Shown here: positions 26,627-34,821 of the stretch, piece after piece
Layout of the letters: every line of letters starts with the position of its first letter
Numbering within the stretch: position 1 is the stretch's first letter
NCBI GenBank assembly: GCA_934647305.1
Contig: CAKUFI010000004.1
Location: 4,763-68,762 of the forward strand
Direction: 5' to 3'
DNA: 64,000 nt
Origin: an uncultured Clostridia bacterium
Lineage (GTDB): Bacteria; Bacillota; Clostridia; Christensenellales; Aristaeellaceae
Translations under genes and position numbers: made by a program
The notes under the pieces: generated by a model
Told to the model about the DNA's origin: nothing
Database searches by the model: none
Seen by the model: only the letters and a program-made list of their open reading frames with translations

Positions 26627-27610
26627 ATGGCAGCGATTGAAGTGAAAAACCTGAGCAAGACCTTTCAGATCCCCAAAACGCAGCCCGGCCTGAAGGGCGC
26701 GGTTCGCTCGCTCTTTCACAGGGAGTATACCTCAAAGGAGGCGGTGAAGGACGTGTCCTTCTCGCTGGAGGGCGGCGAAATGGTGGGCTACATCGGCCCC
26801 AACGGCGCGGGCAAGTCCACGACGATCAAGATGCTGTGCGGCATCCTGATGCCCGACGGGGGCAGCGTGCGGGTTCACGGCCTGGATCCCTGGAAGCAGC
26901 GCCGCGAAAACGCGCGCCAGATCGGCGTGGTGTTCGGGCAGCGGTCGCAGCTGTACTGGGATCTGCCGGTGTCCGACACGCTGGAGCTGTACCAGAAGCT
27001 CTACGACATCCCGATGGACGTGTACCGGCGCAACCGCGAGCGGTTTATCGACCTGCTGGAGATGGGCGAGTTCATCAGCCAGCCGGTGCGCCAGCTCAGC
27101 CTGGGTCAGAAGATGAAGGCCAACCTGGCGCTGGCGCTTTTGCACGGCCCGAGGGTGATCTATCTGGACGAGCCGACCATCGGCCTGGACGTGATGACCA
27201 AGCGCCGCCTGCGCGCCTTCATCGGCGAAATCAACCGCGAAACCGGCACCACCGTCCTGCTCACCACCCACGACATGAAGGACATCGAGGAAATCTGCAA
27301 GCGCCTGATCCTGATCGACAAGGGCGCGCTGCTCTACGACGGCTCGCTCTCGGAGTTCCGGCATCGCTACGCCCAGGGCGCGCGCTACCGCCTGGAGTTC
27401 GAGCACGCCCCGGCCTGGAAGGGCCGCGAGGGCTTCGAGTGCAGGCAGGACGGCGAGAACTGGATCCTCACCACCCGGCGCCCGCATACCCGCCAGACGC
27501 TGATTTCCCTGATCGAGGACTACAACCCCACCAACATCTTCACCGAGGAAATCACCATCGAGGACATTGTGTCCGCCCTCTTCACCAAGCAGCCGCAGGC
27601 GGCGTCCTGA
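26627..27610 (+). CDS. ABC-2 exporter ATP-binding protein
   Basis: A 327-residue ATPase of the COG4586 type that drives the two preceding permeases. It has Walker A GPNGAGKSTT (near residue 67), the signature LSLGQKMKANLALALLHGP (near 160), Walker B VIYLDEPTIGLD, and the switch histidine in TTHDMKDIEE. A C-terminal region of about 80 residues follows. The ATG at 26627 has AAGGA 8 bp upstream; the frame is open to 26558 but that stretch is repeat sequence. It ends 20 bp before a strong hairpin that begins the 290-bp element. Confidence 0.9.
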   Translation: MAAIEVKNLSKTFQIPKTQPGLKGAVRSLFHREYTSKEAVKDVSFSLEGGEMVGYIGPNGAGKSTTIKMLCGILMPDGGSVRVHGLDPWKQRRENARQIGVVFGQRSQLYWDLPVSDTLELYQKLYDIPMDVYRRNRERFIDLLEMGEFISQPVRQLSLGQKMKANLALALLHGPRVIYLDEPTIGLDVMTKRRLRAFIGEINRETGTTVLLTTHDMKDIEEICKRLILIDKGALLYDGSLSEFRHRYAQGARYRLEFEHAPAWKGREGFECRQDGENWILTTRRPHTRQTLISLIEDYNPTNIFTEEITIEDIVSALFTKQPQAAS

Positions 27611-27629
27611 CGCCCGCCCACACAAAACC

Positions 27630-27657
27630 AGCCCCCGCCGAACAAACGACGGGGGCT
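27630..27657 (+). terminator. Hairpin terminator after the exporter ATPase, left copy
   Basis: AGCCCCCGCCG (27630-27640) pairs with CGACGGGGGCT (27647-27657) with one mismatch. The same stem recurs at 27949-27976 on the other side of the inserted element. Confidence 0.8.
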
Positions 27658-27948
27658 CAGACTGTCGAAAAAAACCCGGAGAGTTCGAGAGGGTCGCAAC
27701 CCTCTCGAACTTTCAATCGCGCCCAGCGGCGTGTACGGTGGGCACGGGACGATTTTTGCGCCCGGAAATCTCTTAGATTTCAGCAAAAACTGGAGAGGGT
27801 GGCAGGGAGGCTGAAAACCCTTTGGGTTTTCAGGTTTCGCCTTTGGCGAAACTGCCGACGGCTCAAATCGTAGATTTGAGGCGCGGCACCTGGCCGGGGA
27901 GCTTGCTTCCCCGTCCACCAGCTTGTCAAAACCTTTTTTGACAAGCTG
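27658..27948. repeat. 291-bp multi-hairpin element R2, copy 1
   Basis: It starts CAGACTGTCGAAAA and ends TTTTTTGACAAGCTG, imperfect inverted ends. Inside are six consecutive hairpins: GTTCGAGAGGG/CCCTCTCGAAC (27683-27710), AAAACCC/GGGTTTT, GTTTCGCC/GGCGAAAC, CTCAAATC/GATTTGAG, GGGGA/TCCCC and a long terminal AGCTTGTCAAAA/TTTTGACAAGCT. A nearly identical copy lies at 63622-63911. No credible gene is inside. Confidence 0.9.
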
Positions 27949-27976
27949 AGCCCCCGCCGTTCCTTCGGCGGGGGCT
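27949..27976 (-). terminator. Hairpin terminator, right copy, facing the sugar-binding protein gene
   Basis: AGCCCCCGCCG (27949-27959) pairs with CGGCGGGGGCT (27966-27976), loop TTCCTT. It lies just past the minus-strand stop at 27994 and duplicates the stem at 27630-27657. Confidence 0.8.
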
Positions 27977-27993
27977 GCGGTTATACCATGGGG

Positions 27994-29583
27994 TTATTTG
28001 GCCAGGTAGGCGTCGATCTGCGCCTGAATGAAGGCGCGCACGGTCTCAAGACCCGCGGCCTGCAGCTTGGACAGGTAATCGTTGTAGACGGTCATGTAGC
28101 TCTCGCTGCCGCTGCCGCCGTTCCAGAGCTGCTCGGCGTACTCGGTCGTCACGGCGTTGATGTTCTCCACGTCGGTGTTGAGCTCGGTCAGGTCGACCGC
28201 CGCCATGCCGGCCAGCGCGCTGCGGGGGCGCTTCGGGTAGACCGTCTCATAGTAGGAGGCGGCGTATTCCTTCAGCGCGGCCGTCGTGGTCACGCCGCCG
28301 TCGCTCATGATCTTGTAGGTGTTGCCGACCGTCCAGTTGGTCATGTCATGCTTGGACTCGGCGTCGCCGCGGACGGAGGTATCCACCTGCAGCTGACCGT
28401 CCTTTTCGATGGCGCGGTAGTTGAACCAGCCGTATTCCTTGGCCTCTTCGGAGCTCTCCTCGAAGCCGTACACCAGCATGTTGATCAGGTCGTTGCCCAC
28501 GGTACCGGGCTCGTCGTGCAGCAGGTTGAGCAGCATCACGACGCGCTCGGGGTTCTTGCTGGTGAAGGGCACGGCCAGATAGGTCGCGGCGCTGCCGAAG
28601 CTGGAAATGCCGACGGGGTAGGTGCCCTCGCTGTCCATCAGCACGGCCTTTTCAGCCTGCTCGGCGAAGGAATTGTTCTTCACGCCGCGCTCGTCCACCA
28701 GATCGATCCAGTTGGCGTTGCCGCCGAAAAGGTTGAAGGAGATCCAGCTGCCGTCCACGGACTGGCCCATGATCTGCGCGTCGGTGATCCAGCCCTTGTC
28801 ATACCATTCGGCGGTGTGCTTGATCGCCGTCTGATATTCGGGCAGCTCGGTGACGTGCAGCGCGACCGGCTTTTCGGCGGTCATGTCGTAATAGAAGCCG
28901 CCGCCCAGCGCCTCATAGCCGCGCAGCGCCATCTGGCACAGCTCCCAGCCGCCGGGCAGCCACGCGCCGCCCAGCTCCATCACGCCCGCGTCCAGCGCGG
29001 CCTGAATGGTCTGCTCCATCAGCTCGATTTCCTTCTCGGTGAACTTCAGGTTGGCGCGCGCCTCGGCGATGAAGTCGTCCAGCGGGAAATACTCATACAG
29101 GCGTTCGTTCATGCGCAGCGCCCAGCTGTCCTTCACCACGGGCTGCACGCAGGGAATGCCGTACAGTTTGCCGTCCACGCAGATGGAATCATAGTCGATG
29201 GTGTAGGTGGCGCGCTCGGCGGCCAGGTTGGGCGCATACTGCTCGATCAGCTCGTCCAGCGCGAGGATGTTGCCGTCCTCCACGTCCTGACGGATGGGCG
29301 TATACCAGCCCTCCCAGATGATGTCCATCGGCTCCTCGCCGGCGAAGAACAGACGCAGGTTTTCCGCGTAGCTGCCCACCCAGACGATCTCCAGCGTGGT
29401 GTTGGGCAGAACCTCGGCCAGCTTCTTGTTGAAGGCGGCCTCCACGTCCTTGGAGCCCTCCTTCTCGGTGCCGGGGTAGTAGAAGCGCAGCGTGACCGGC
29501 TCCAGTTCGGTCTCGGCCAGCGCCGCGGGCAGACAGGTCAGCGCGAGCAGCGCCGCCAGCAGCAGGGATACGAGTTTCTTCAT
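27994..29583 (-). CDS. Sugar ABC transporter extracellular substrate-binding protein
   Basis: A 529-residue secreted binding protein of the long family that serves LplB/YtcP-type importers, with a C-terminal part like DUF3502. A signal peptide covers residues 1-23 (MKKLVSLLLAALLALTC then LPAALAE) and ends in an A-L-A cleavage site rather than a lipobox. The mature protein starts with acidic residues and VTLRFYYPGTEKEG, typical of solute-binding proteins. The start has AAGGAGGAAAAACCC upstream. It is the third gene in the order of transcription after two permeases, with 29 bp between. The substrate is probably an oligosaccharide, not identifiable from sequence. Confidence 0.9.
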   Translation of the reverse strand: MKKLVSLLLAALLALTCLPAALAETELEPVTLRFYYPGTEKEGSKDVEAAFNKKLAEVLPNTTLEIVWVGSYAENLRLFFAGEEPMDIIWEGWYTPIRQDVEDGNILALDELIEQYAPNLAAERATYTIDYDSICVDGKLYGIPCVQPVVKDSWALRMNERLYEYFPLDDFIAEARANLKFTEKEIELMEQTIQAALDAGVMELGGAWLPGGWELCQMALRGYEALGGGFYYDMTAEKPVALHVTELPEYQTAIKHTAEWYDKGWITDAQIMGQSVDGSWISFNLFGGNANWIDLVDERGVKNNSFAEQAEKAVLMDSEGTYPVGISSFGSAATYLAVPFTSKNPERVVMLLNLLHDEPGTVGNDLINMLVYGFEESSEEAKEYGWFNYRAIEKDGQLQVDTSVRGDAESKHDMTNWTVGNTYKIMSDGGVTTTAALKEYAASYYETVYPKRPRSALAGMAAVDLTELNTDVENINAVTTEYAEQLWNGGSGSESYMTVYNDYLSKLQAAGLETVRAFIQAQIDAYLAK

Positions 29584-29612
29584 GGGTTTTTCCTCCTTAT
29601 AAAATGTCTATC

Positions 29613-30497
29613 TTAACCCTTCGTCGAGCCGACCGTAATCCCCTTGGCGTAGTACTTCTGGATAAAGGGGAAGAGGACGAACACGGGAAGAGCGCCGATC
29701 ACCGCAAGCGCGTACCGCGTGGATTCGATCGGGATGTGCTCGGTCTCAAGCTCCATGCCCAGACCCAGCTTCATCAGCTCCTTGGCCTTTTCGGAGTTGG
29801 CGAGCATCTGCTGCAGCAGGTACTGTATGGTGTAGAGCTTCTTGTCACTGATGAAGTACATCGACGTGGTGATGTCGTTCCAGCGGCCGATAAAGCCTGA
29901 AAAGTAATTCATCATGACCAGCGGCAGGGTCAGCGGCAGCATGATCAGGAACAGAATCTGGAAATTGCCCGCCCCGTCGATCTTCGCCGACTCGATCATC
30001 GCCTTGTCCAGGCTGACGAAGAAGGTGCGGAACAGAAACACGCTCCACGCCGACAGCCCCGGCAGCAGGTAGATCAGCACGTTGTTGCGCAGCCCCAGGT
30101 ACTTTGCCTTGAGCACGTAATCGGCCACCGTGCCGCCGGAAAACAGCATCGTAATGAGCACGTACACCCGCCAGAAATCGCGTCCCCTGAAATCGGGCTG
30201 GCTCAGCGGGTAGGCCATGGCCATGGTGAGCAGGAGCGTGAGCGCCGGCTGCACGAGGCCCGTGCTCACCGTCAGCGTCAGCGACTGCAGCAGGGTCGCG
30301 CTGTTCCGCTCAAACAGGATTCGGTACGCCTCCAGGCTGAACCGGCTCGGCCAGAGGCGAAAGCCGTTGAGCGCGATGCTCTCCTCCGAGGAGACCGACA
30401 GGATGACCGCCATGTACATCGGATAGAGAAAGACGAACGTCATCACGATGAAGAATACCCAGGCAAAGCAGGCCACGCCGTTTCGATTGCGATGCAT
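29613..30497 (-). CDS. Carbohydrate ABC transporter permease (YtcP/AraQ type)
   Basis: A 294-residue membrane permease with six predicted helices. The ATPase-docking EAA loop is seen as ESAKIDGAGNFQILFLIMLPLTLP near residue 185. The C-terminal FVLFPFIQKYYAKGITVGSTKG is the hallmark end of the YtcP family. It follows the LplB-type permease by 15 bp and precedes the binding protein. The start has GGAGGGAGAAGAGAC upstream. Confidence 0.92.
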   Translation of the reverse strand: MHRNRNGVACFAWVFFIVMTFVFLYPMYMAVILSVSSEESIALNGFRLWPSRFSLEAYRILFERNSATLLQSLTLTVSTGLVQPALTLLLTMAMAYPLSQPDFRGRDFWRVYVLITMLFSGGTVADYVLKAKYLGLRNNVLIYLLPGLSAWSVFLFRTFFVSLDKAMIESAKIDGAGNFQILFLIMLPLTLPLVMMNYFSGFIGRWNDITTSMYFISDKKLYTIQYLLQQMLANSEKAKELMKLGLGMELETEHIPIESTRYALAVIGALPVFVLFPFIQKYYAKGITVGSTKG

Positions 30498-30512
30498 GTC
30501 TCTTCTCCCTCC

Positions 30513-31472
30513 TCAAAACATGGCGCTTTCCGGGTCTACGCGCCGGATCACGCCGTTGACCAGCAGCACCAGCGCCAGCCCGATGACCGACTGGAAAAAG
30601 GACAGCGCCGCCGTGAACGAGAAGCGGCCGGTCGTGATGCCGTGATAGGTATAGGTGCCGATGACCTGCGTCGTCTCATAGAGCGCCTTGGAGTCCAGCG
30701 TCAGCTCGTAGAACGGCGAGACGCCCGAGGCCAGCACGGAGCCCATCTGCGTGATGAGCGTGATGGCCAGCACCTTGCTCAGCGCGGGAATCGAAATGTG
30801 TACGATCTGCCGCAGCCGCCCCGCGCCGTCGATACTGGCCGCGTCGAACAGCTCGGTATCCACGCTCAGCAGCGCCGCGAAGTAGTAGATGCTGGCCATG
30901 CCCGCGTCCTTGTAGATATAGGAAAGCTGGATGATCGTCGGCCAGTATTTCGGCTCCTTGTACCAGGACACCGGCGAAAGCCCCAGCGCCTGCAGCAGCT
31001 CGTTGAGCACGCCCCGGGCGGGATGCAGCAGCATCATCAGCGCGGCCGAAACCACCGTCCAGGACAGAAAGCTGGGCAGCAGCATGGCCGTCTGGAAGAT
31101 GCGGTTGGCCATGCGCGACTTGATCTCGTACAGCAGCAGCGCGAACAGCATGCCCACGAACACGTTGAGCAGCGCGATGCGCACGACGTTGTACATCAGC
31201 GTGTTGACGATGATGCGCCGGCAGTCGATCGATTCAAAGAACTGCCTGAAAAACTTCAGCCCCACAAAGGCGCTGCCCGCAATGCCCCTGGCCGGCTTGT
31301 AGTCGATAAAGGCCAGATAAATGCCCGCCATGGGCAGATAACTGAACAGAAACATCCAGAGCGCCGGAACCAGAAACATGGCGTAATATCCCGCCTGCGT
31401 TTTCCAGCCGCCCCCGCGCCCGAGGCCGCGCCGCGCGTGCATCATATGCTTTTCAACTCCCGTTTTCGCCAT
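30513..31472 (-). CDS. Carbohydrate ABC transporter permease (LplB type)
   Basis: A 319-residue membrane permease and first gene of the importer operon. Six helices are predicted, with the docking loop DAASIDGAGRLRQIVHISIPALSK near residue 215. The end RRVDPESAMF is typical of the LplB family. The first ATG (31472) has no ribosome site and lies only about 13 bp after the predicted transcript start. An internal ATG pair at 31445 has GGGAG about 11 bp upstream and could be the true start, removing nine residues. It is divergent from the YesN-like regulator, which likely controls it. Confidence 0.88.
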   Translation of the reverse strand: MAKTGVEKHMMHARRGLGRGGGWKTQAGYYAMFLVPALWMFLFSYLPMAGIYLAFIDYKPARGIAGSAFVGLKFFRQFFESIDCRRIIVNTLMYNVVRIALLNVFVGMLFALLLYEIKSRMANRIFQTAMLLPSFLSWTVVSAALMMLLHPARGVLNELLQALGLSPVSWYKEPKYWPTIIQLSYIYKDAGMASIYYFAALLSVDTELFDAASIDGAGRLRQIVHISIPALSKVLAITLITQMGSVLASGVSPFYELTLDSKALYETTQVIGTYTYHGITTGRFSFTAALSFFQSVIGLALVLLVNGVIRRVDPESAMF

Positions 31473-31492
31473 GTTAATCAGATCACGGCTTC

Positions 31493-31520
31493 ATTGTAAA
31501 CCATTTCATTCGCGCTGCAA
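31493..31520 (-). promoter_or_regulatory. Promoter of the sugar importer operon
   Basis: On the minus strand TTGCAG (31515-31520), a 16-bp spacer and TACAAT (31493-31498). Confidence 0.5.
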
Positions 31521-31574
31521 AGGATCAAAAGCATGACATTTTGTAAGAAAATTTGCGCTTCCGTTCGCATCGCC

Positions 31575-31603
31575 TTGAATTCCCGTTCGGATTCTGATAC
31601 CAT
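31575..31603 (+). promoter_or_regulatory. Promoter of the YesN/YesM-like regulatory pair
   Basis: TTGAAT (31575-31580), a 17-bp spacer and TACCAT (31598-31603), a weak match that fits a regulator gene. Confidence 0.4.
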
Positions 31604-31636
31604 GAAGGAGGATTCAGGAGAGAGGGAGGCGCGCGT

Positions 31637-32998
31637 ATGATTTCTGTCGCAATTGCCGACGACGAGGAAAAGATCCGGCAGGGGCTGGCGAACGTGCTCC
31701 GGGAGAATCTTCCGGGGATTGAAATCGCGGCGGTGCTCGAATCGGGTGGCGCGCTCATGGACTTCCTGAGAACGCGCGACGTGGACATACTGATTACCGA
31801 CATCGAAATGAGCGGCGCAAGCGGCCTTGAGGTGCTTGAGTCCCTTCGCCGCGCGGGCAGGCGCACCCGCGTCGTCATCATCACGGCCTTTCAGCGGTTC
31901 GATTACGCCATGGGCGCGCTGGACAACCACGTGGACGCCTTCCTGACGAAGCCCTTCTCCACGCAGAAGCTGCTTGACGTCGTGGGCGCGCTGCTCGGCG
32001 AGATCCGGCAGGAGGCGGACAACCGCGCGCTCCGCGAAACCAACGTCCGGGAAATGCTGCGCATGCTGTGCGGAACCGGCCGCGATCTGCCCGAAAAGCT
32101 GTTCCTGCTGGGCGAGACGCGCACGCTGGCCGACACGCCCTGCGCCCTTGTTTCGCTCGAAATTGCCGGCTGGGAGGCGCTCGACGGCCGGACGCGCGCC
32201 GCGCTGGACGCCGCGCTGGAGGCGCAGGCCGATACGAATACCCGCGAGGCGCTCTGCGTCCCGATCGAGCGGCAGGACGGCGTCTTCCGCTTTCTGTTCT
32301 TTGCCGCGCAAGGCTCCGATCAGGAGCGCTATCTGCGCCTGCTGGAAAACACGCCGCGGCGCGTGTGCGGCCTGAGCGCGGAGCTTGCCGTCACGTCCTT
32401 TGACTCTTTGCCGCTCTTTCTGCTCTCGCGCCGCTTTGGCCAGGAGCTGGCCGCCTGGGAAAGGGCGCTTCGCGAGGGCAACCCGCATACCGCGCAGGAG
32501 CGGCTGCGCGCGTTTGTCCAGAGCCTTTCGGCCGATGAAGCGGCCGCGTTCGCGCGCCATCTGCGGCAGCAGGAAGGTCTGGCGGTGGAGGGCGAAGCCG
32601 GCGAGGACTGCCTGAACGCCCTGGAGCGCAGAAGGCTTGAGGCTGCGCCCGACGGCGGGACGCTGGCCGGCCGGGCGCGAAGGCTGATCGACGAGCGCTA
32701 TGCCGATCCGCTTCTGTCCCTTGGCCAGGTGGCCGAGGCGCTGAGCGTGTCCTCCGCGTACCTCAGCCGCCAGTTCAAGCGCGCTCAGGGCGTCAATTTT
32801 ACCGAATACTGTCAGACCATCCGCATGGAACGCGCCTGCGCCCTGCTGAAGGACACGGCGCTGCCCATCAACGCCGTGGCGGAGGCCGTCGGCTATCAGC
32901 GGGGCAGCACGGTTTACTTCCGCACGACCTTCAAGGCGGTGTACGGCGTCACGCCGCGCCAGTACCGGGAGATGTGCGCGAGGGAGGCGAGGCCATGA
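31637..32998 (+). CDS. YesN-like response regulator with AraC-type DNA-binding domain
   Basis: A 453-residue two-component regulator. The N-terminal receiver has DDE at residues 8-10, the phosphoacceptor Asp55 (LITDIEMSG) and Lys near 106 (LTKPFS). A middle region of about 200 residues is typical of the YesN group. The C-terminal 100 residues hold two helix-turn-helix units (LSLGQVAEALSVSSAYLSRQFK, split as LSLGQVAEALSVSS and AYLSRQFK) and end ITPRQYRE-like as VTPRQYREM. It overlaps the kinase gene as ATGA. It probably activates the divergent sugar importer, as in characterised YesMN systems. Confidence 0.92.
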   Translation: MISVAIADDEEKIRQGLANVLRENLPGIEIAAVLESGGALMDFLRTRDVDILITDIEMSGASGLEVLESLRRAGRRTRVVIITAFQRFDYAMGALDNHVDAFLTKPFSTQKLLDVVGALLGEIRQEADNRALRETNVREMLRMLCGTGRDLPEKLFLLGETRTLADTPCALVSLEIAGWEALDGRTRAALDAALEAQADTNTREALCVPIERQDGVFRFLFFAAQGSDQERYLRLLENTPRRVCGLSAELAVTSFDSLPLFLLSRRFGQELAAWERALREGNPHTAQERLRAFVQSLSADEAAAFARHLRQQEGLAVEGEAGEDCLNALERRRLEAAPDGGTLAGRARRLIDERYADPLLSLGQVAEALSVSSAYLSRQFKRAQGVNFTEYCQTIRMERACALLKDTALPINAVAEAVGYQRGSTVYFRTTFKAVYGVTPRQYREMCAREARP

Positions 32999-34716
32999 AC
33001 GTCCGCCATACCCGAAGCCGCCTGCGCCATTCGATCGCGCTGGTCGCCGTGGTGCTGCTGCTGGCCTGCGCCGTCGGCGGCGGCATATTCTACGGCAGCA
33101 TGAACCGCTCCATACTCAAGCGCGTCAGCCAGACGGAAACGGCCTATACCGATCTGCTGCTGAGCCGCGCCTCGACCCTTTTCGCGCAGCTCAAAAAGCA
33201 CTGCTATATGCTCGCGGATCTTTCCGTACCCTACGAGGCGCTGTCCGACCGCCTGTCCACCGGCATCTGGACGCGCAGACTGACCGGCAAGCTGCTCGGG
33301 GGCGGCAGCGACTATATCGCCTATGTCCGCATTGAAATGAACGGCCATACCTGGCAGGAAAACTTCGACGCGCCGAGCCTCGCGCCCGAGGACGCACAGG
33401 AGCGCTTCACGAAGCCGCTCGCTTCCTATTCTCTGCTCGATCTCTACGCCGAGGGAAAAGCCGCCTGGCCCTACTACCTGTCCTTCCGCAGCCGCGACAC
33501 CTCGCAGGCCATCAACCCCATGAATATCGTCGTGGACACGGTGAAGCTGGGGCGGCTGATCTTTTCCGAAAGCGATTCGGCGCGCCGACAGTACATTCTC
33601 TCCGCGGGCGGCGTCGTCCTGCTGTCCAATCGAGGCGCCGAACAGTTCATGTCGATCGGCGACCTCTGGCCCGGCCTGCCGGATCGATCAGGCGGCGCGA
33701 GCCCCTGCGTTTACGGCGACTACTACGTCTTCTTCAGCGAGCCGGATTATTACGGGATGTACGCTGTGACGCTCGTGCCGCGCGCCTTTTTCCGCGCCGA
33801 TTTTTCACAGCTGTACAGTCAGCTGGCCATGATGATCTGCATCCTGCTGGCCATCGCCTCCTGCGCGGTGTATTTCATTATTCGCCTGTTTTACCGCCCC
33901 ATCAGCGAATGGCTGCGCCTGCTGAGCCTGTACCGCAGCGAGGATCTGCAGAATTACGAGGACGAGCTGAGCTTTATCACCGGCAGTATTCAGCAATACG
34001 GACGGCTCATCGAGCAGGATTCAGCCTCCGTGCTGCAGCGCCTGACCAAGCTGCAGGAAAAGCAGGTGGCCGTGCAGCAGTATCAGATCCGCACGCACTT
34101 TCTCTTTAACATGCTGGAGAGCATCAAGATGATGTCCATCGAGGAAATCGGCAGCGGCAACGAAATCGAGAACAGCATTGTGCTGCTCAACGAGATGATC
34201 TCCCAGAGCATGGAAATGGCCTTTATCATTCCGCTTTCCGCCGAACTGCGCATCACGCGGGAGTATCTCGCGCTGATGGACATCCGCTTTCCCGGGACGC
34301 GGGTGAGCTGGCAGGTGGACGACGCGCTGCTCGGCGAGCGGGTGTTCAAGTTCTCCTTGCAGCCGGTGCTCGAAAACTGCTACAAGCATGCCTTCGTCCA
34401 TACCTGCGGCCGCGAAAAGCGCATTGACGTGGATGTTTTTGCCCGGGACGGCGATTTGATACTGCGCGTCGCGGACAATGGGGACGGCGTCGATCCGCAG
34501 GTGCTTCAGCGGCTCAACGCGGCCCTGCGCAGTGGAGAATCGGACAGCGAGCAGGGGCATATCGGCCTGCTCAACATCCACTCGCGCATCTGTCTTCTTT
34601 TTGGCGAGGGCTACGGCGTGTTCTTCCTGCCCGCCGAAAGAGGCTCCTGCGTGGAGATCCGCTATCCGCTCAGCGGCGCAGTAAAGCAAGAGAAAACGTC
34701 CGGCGCCGGGCGCTGA
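32995..34716 (+). CDS. YesM-like sensor histidine kinase
   Basis: A 573-residue membrane kinase of the HisKA_7TM/His_kinase type. The first helix is at about residues 13-35, then an external sensor of some 235 residues, and a second helix near 272-295. The phosphoacceptor is His368 in QIRTHFLFNMLESIK, a variant of the family motif QxNPHFLFN in which N-P is replaced by R-T. The ATPase domain has QPVLENCYKHAF and DNGDGV, then GHIGLLNIHSRI. The ATG at 32995 overlaps the regulator stop and has GGGAGGCGAGGCC upstream; a GTG 21 bp earlier is less likely. It likely senses a sugar delivered to the neighbouring importer. Confidence 0.9.
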   Translation: MNVRHTRSRLRHSIALVAVVLLLACAVGGGIFYGSMNRSILKRVSQTETAYTDLLLSRASTLFAQLKKHCYMLADLSVPYEALSDRLSTGIWTRRLTGKLLGGGSDYIAYVRIEMNGHTWQENFDAPSLAPEDAQERFTKPLASYSLLDLYAEGKAAWPYYLSFRSRDTSQAINPMNIVVDTVKLGRLIFSESDSARRQYILSAGGVVLLSNRGAEQFMSIGDLWPGLPDRSGGASPCVYGDYYVFFSEPDYYGMYAVTLVPRAFFRADFSQLYSQLAMMICILLAIASCAVYFIIRLFYRPISEWLRLLSLYRSEDLQNYEDELSFITGSIQQYGRLIEQDSASVLQRLTKLQEKQVAVQQYQIRTHFLFNMLESIKMMSIEEIGSGNEIENSIVLLNEMISQSMEMAFIIPLSAELRITREYLALMDIRFPGTRVSWQVDDALLGERVFKFSLQPVLENCYKHAFVHTCGREKRIDVDVFARDGDLILRVADNGDGVDPQVLQRLNAALRSGESDSEQGHIGLLNIHSRICLLFGEGYGVFFLPAERGSCVEIRYPLSGAVKQEKTSGAGR

Positions 34717-34755
34717 GCTGTGTCTTTCATGATGTGAAAAAGTTTCGCGAAGGGA

Positions 34756-34784
34756 TTGCGCGGCGTGAAAGAACACGTTATAAT
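34756..34784 (+). promoter_or_regulatory. Promoter of the MATE gene
   Basis: TTGCGC (34756-34761), a 17-bp spacer and TATAAT (34779-34784), 37 bp before the start codon. Confidence 0.65.
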
Positions 34785-34821
34785 GCGCGGAGAACCCTTT
34801 ACGCAGAAGGAGGATTTCCGC

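Noticed and set aside
27520..27918. An 86-132-residue frame found on the minus strand of both R2 copies
   Set aside because: The frame is kept because the two copies are nearly identical. It has no start signal and no known domain, and the hairpins explain the conservation better.
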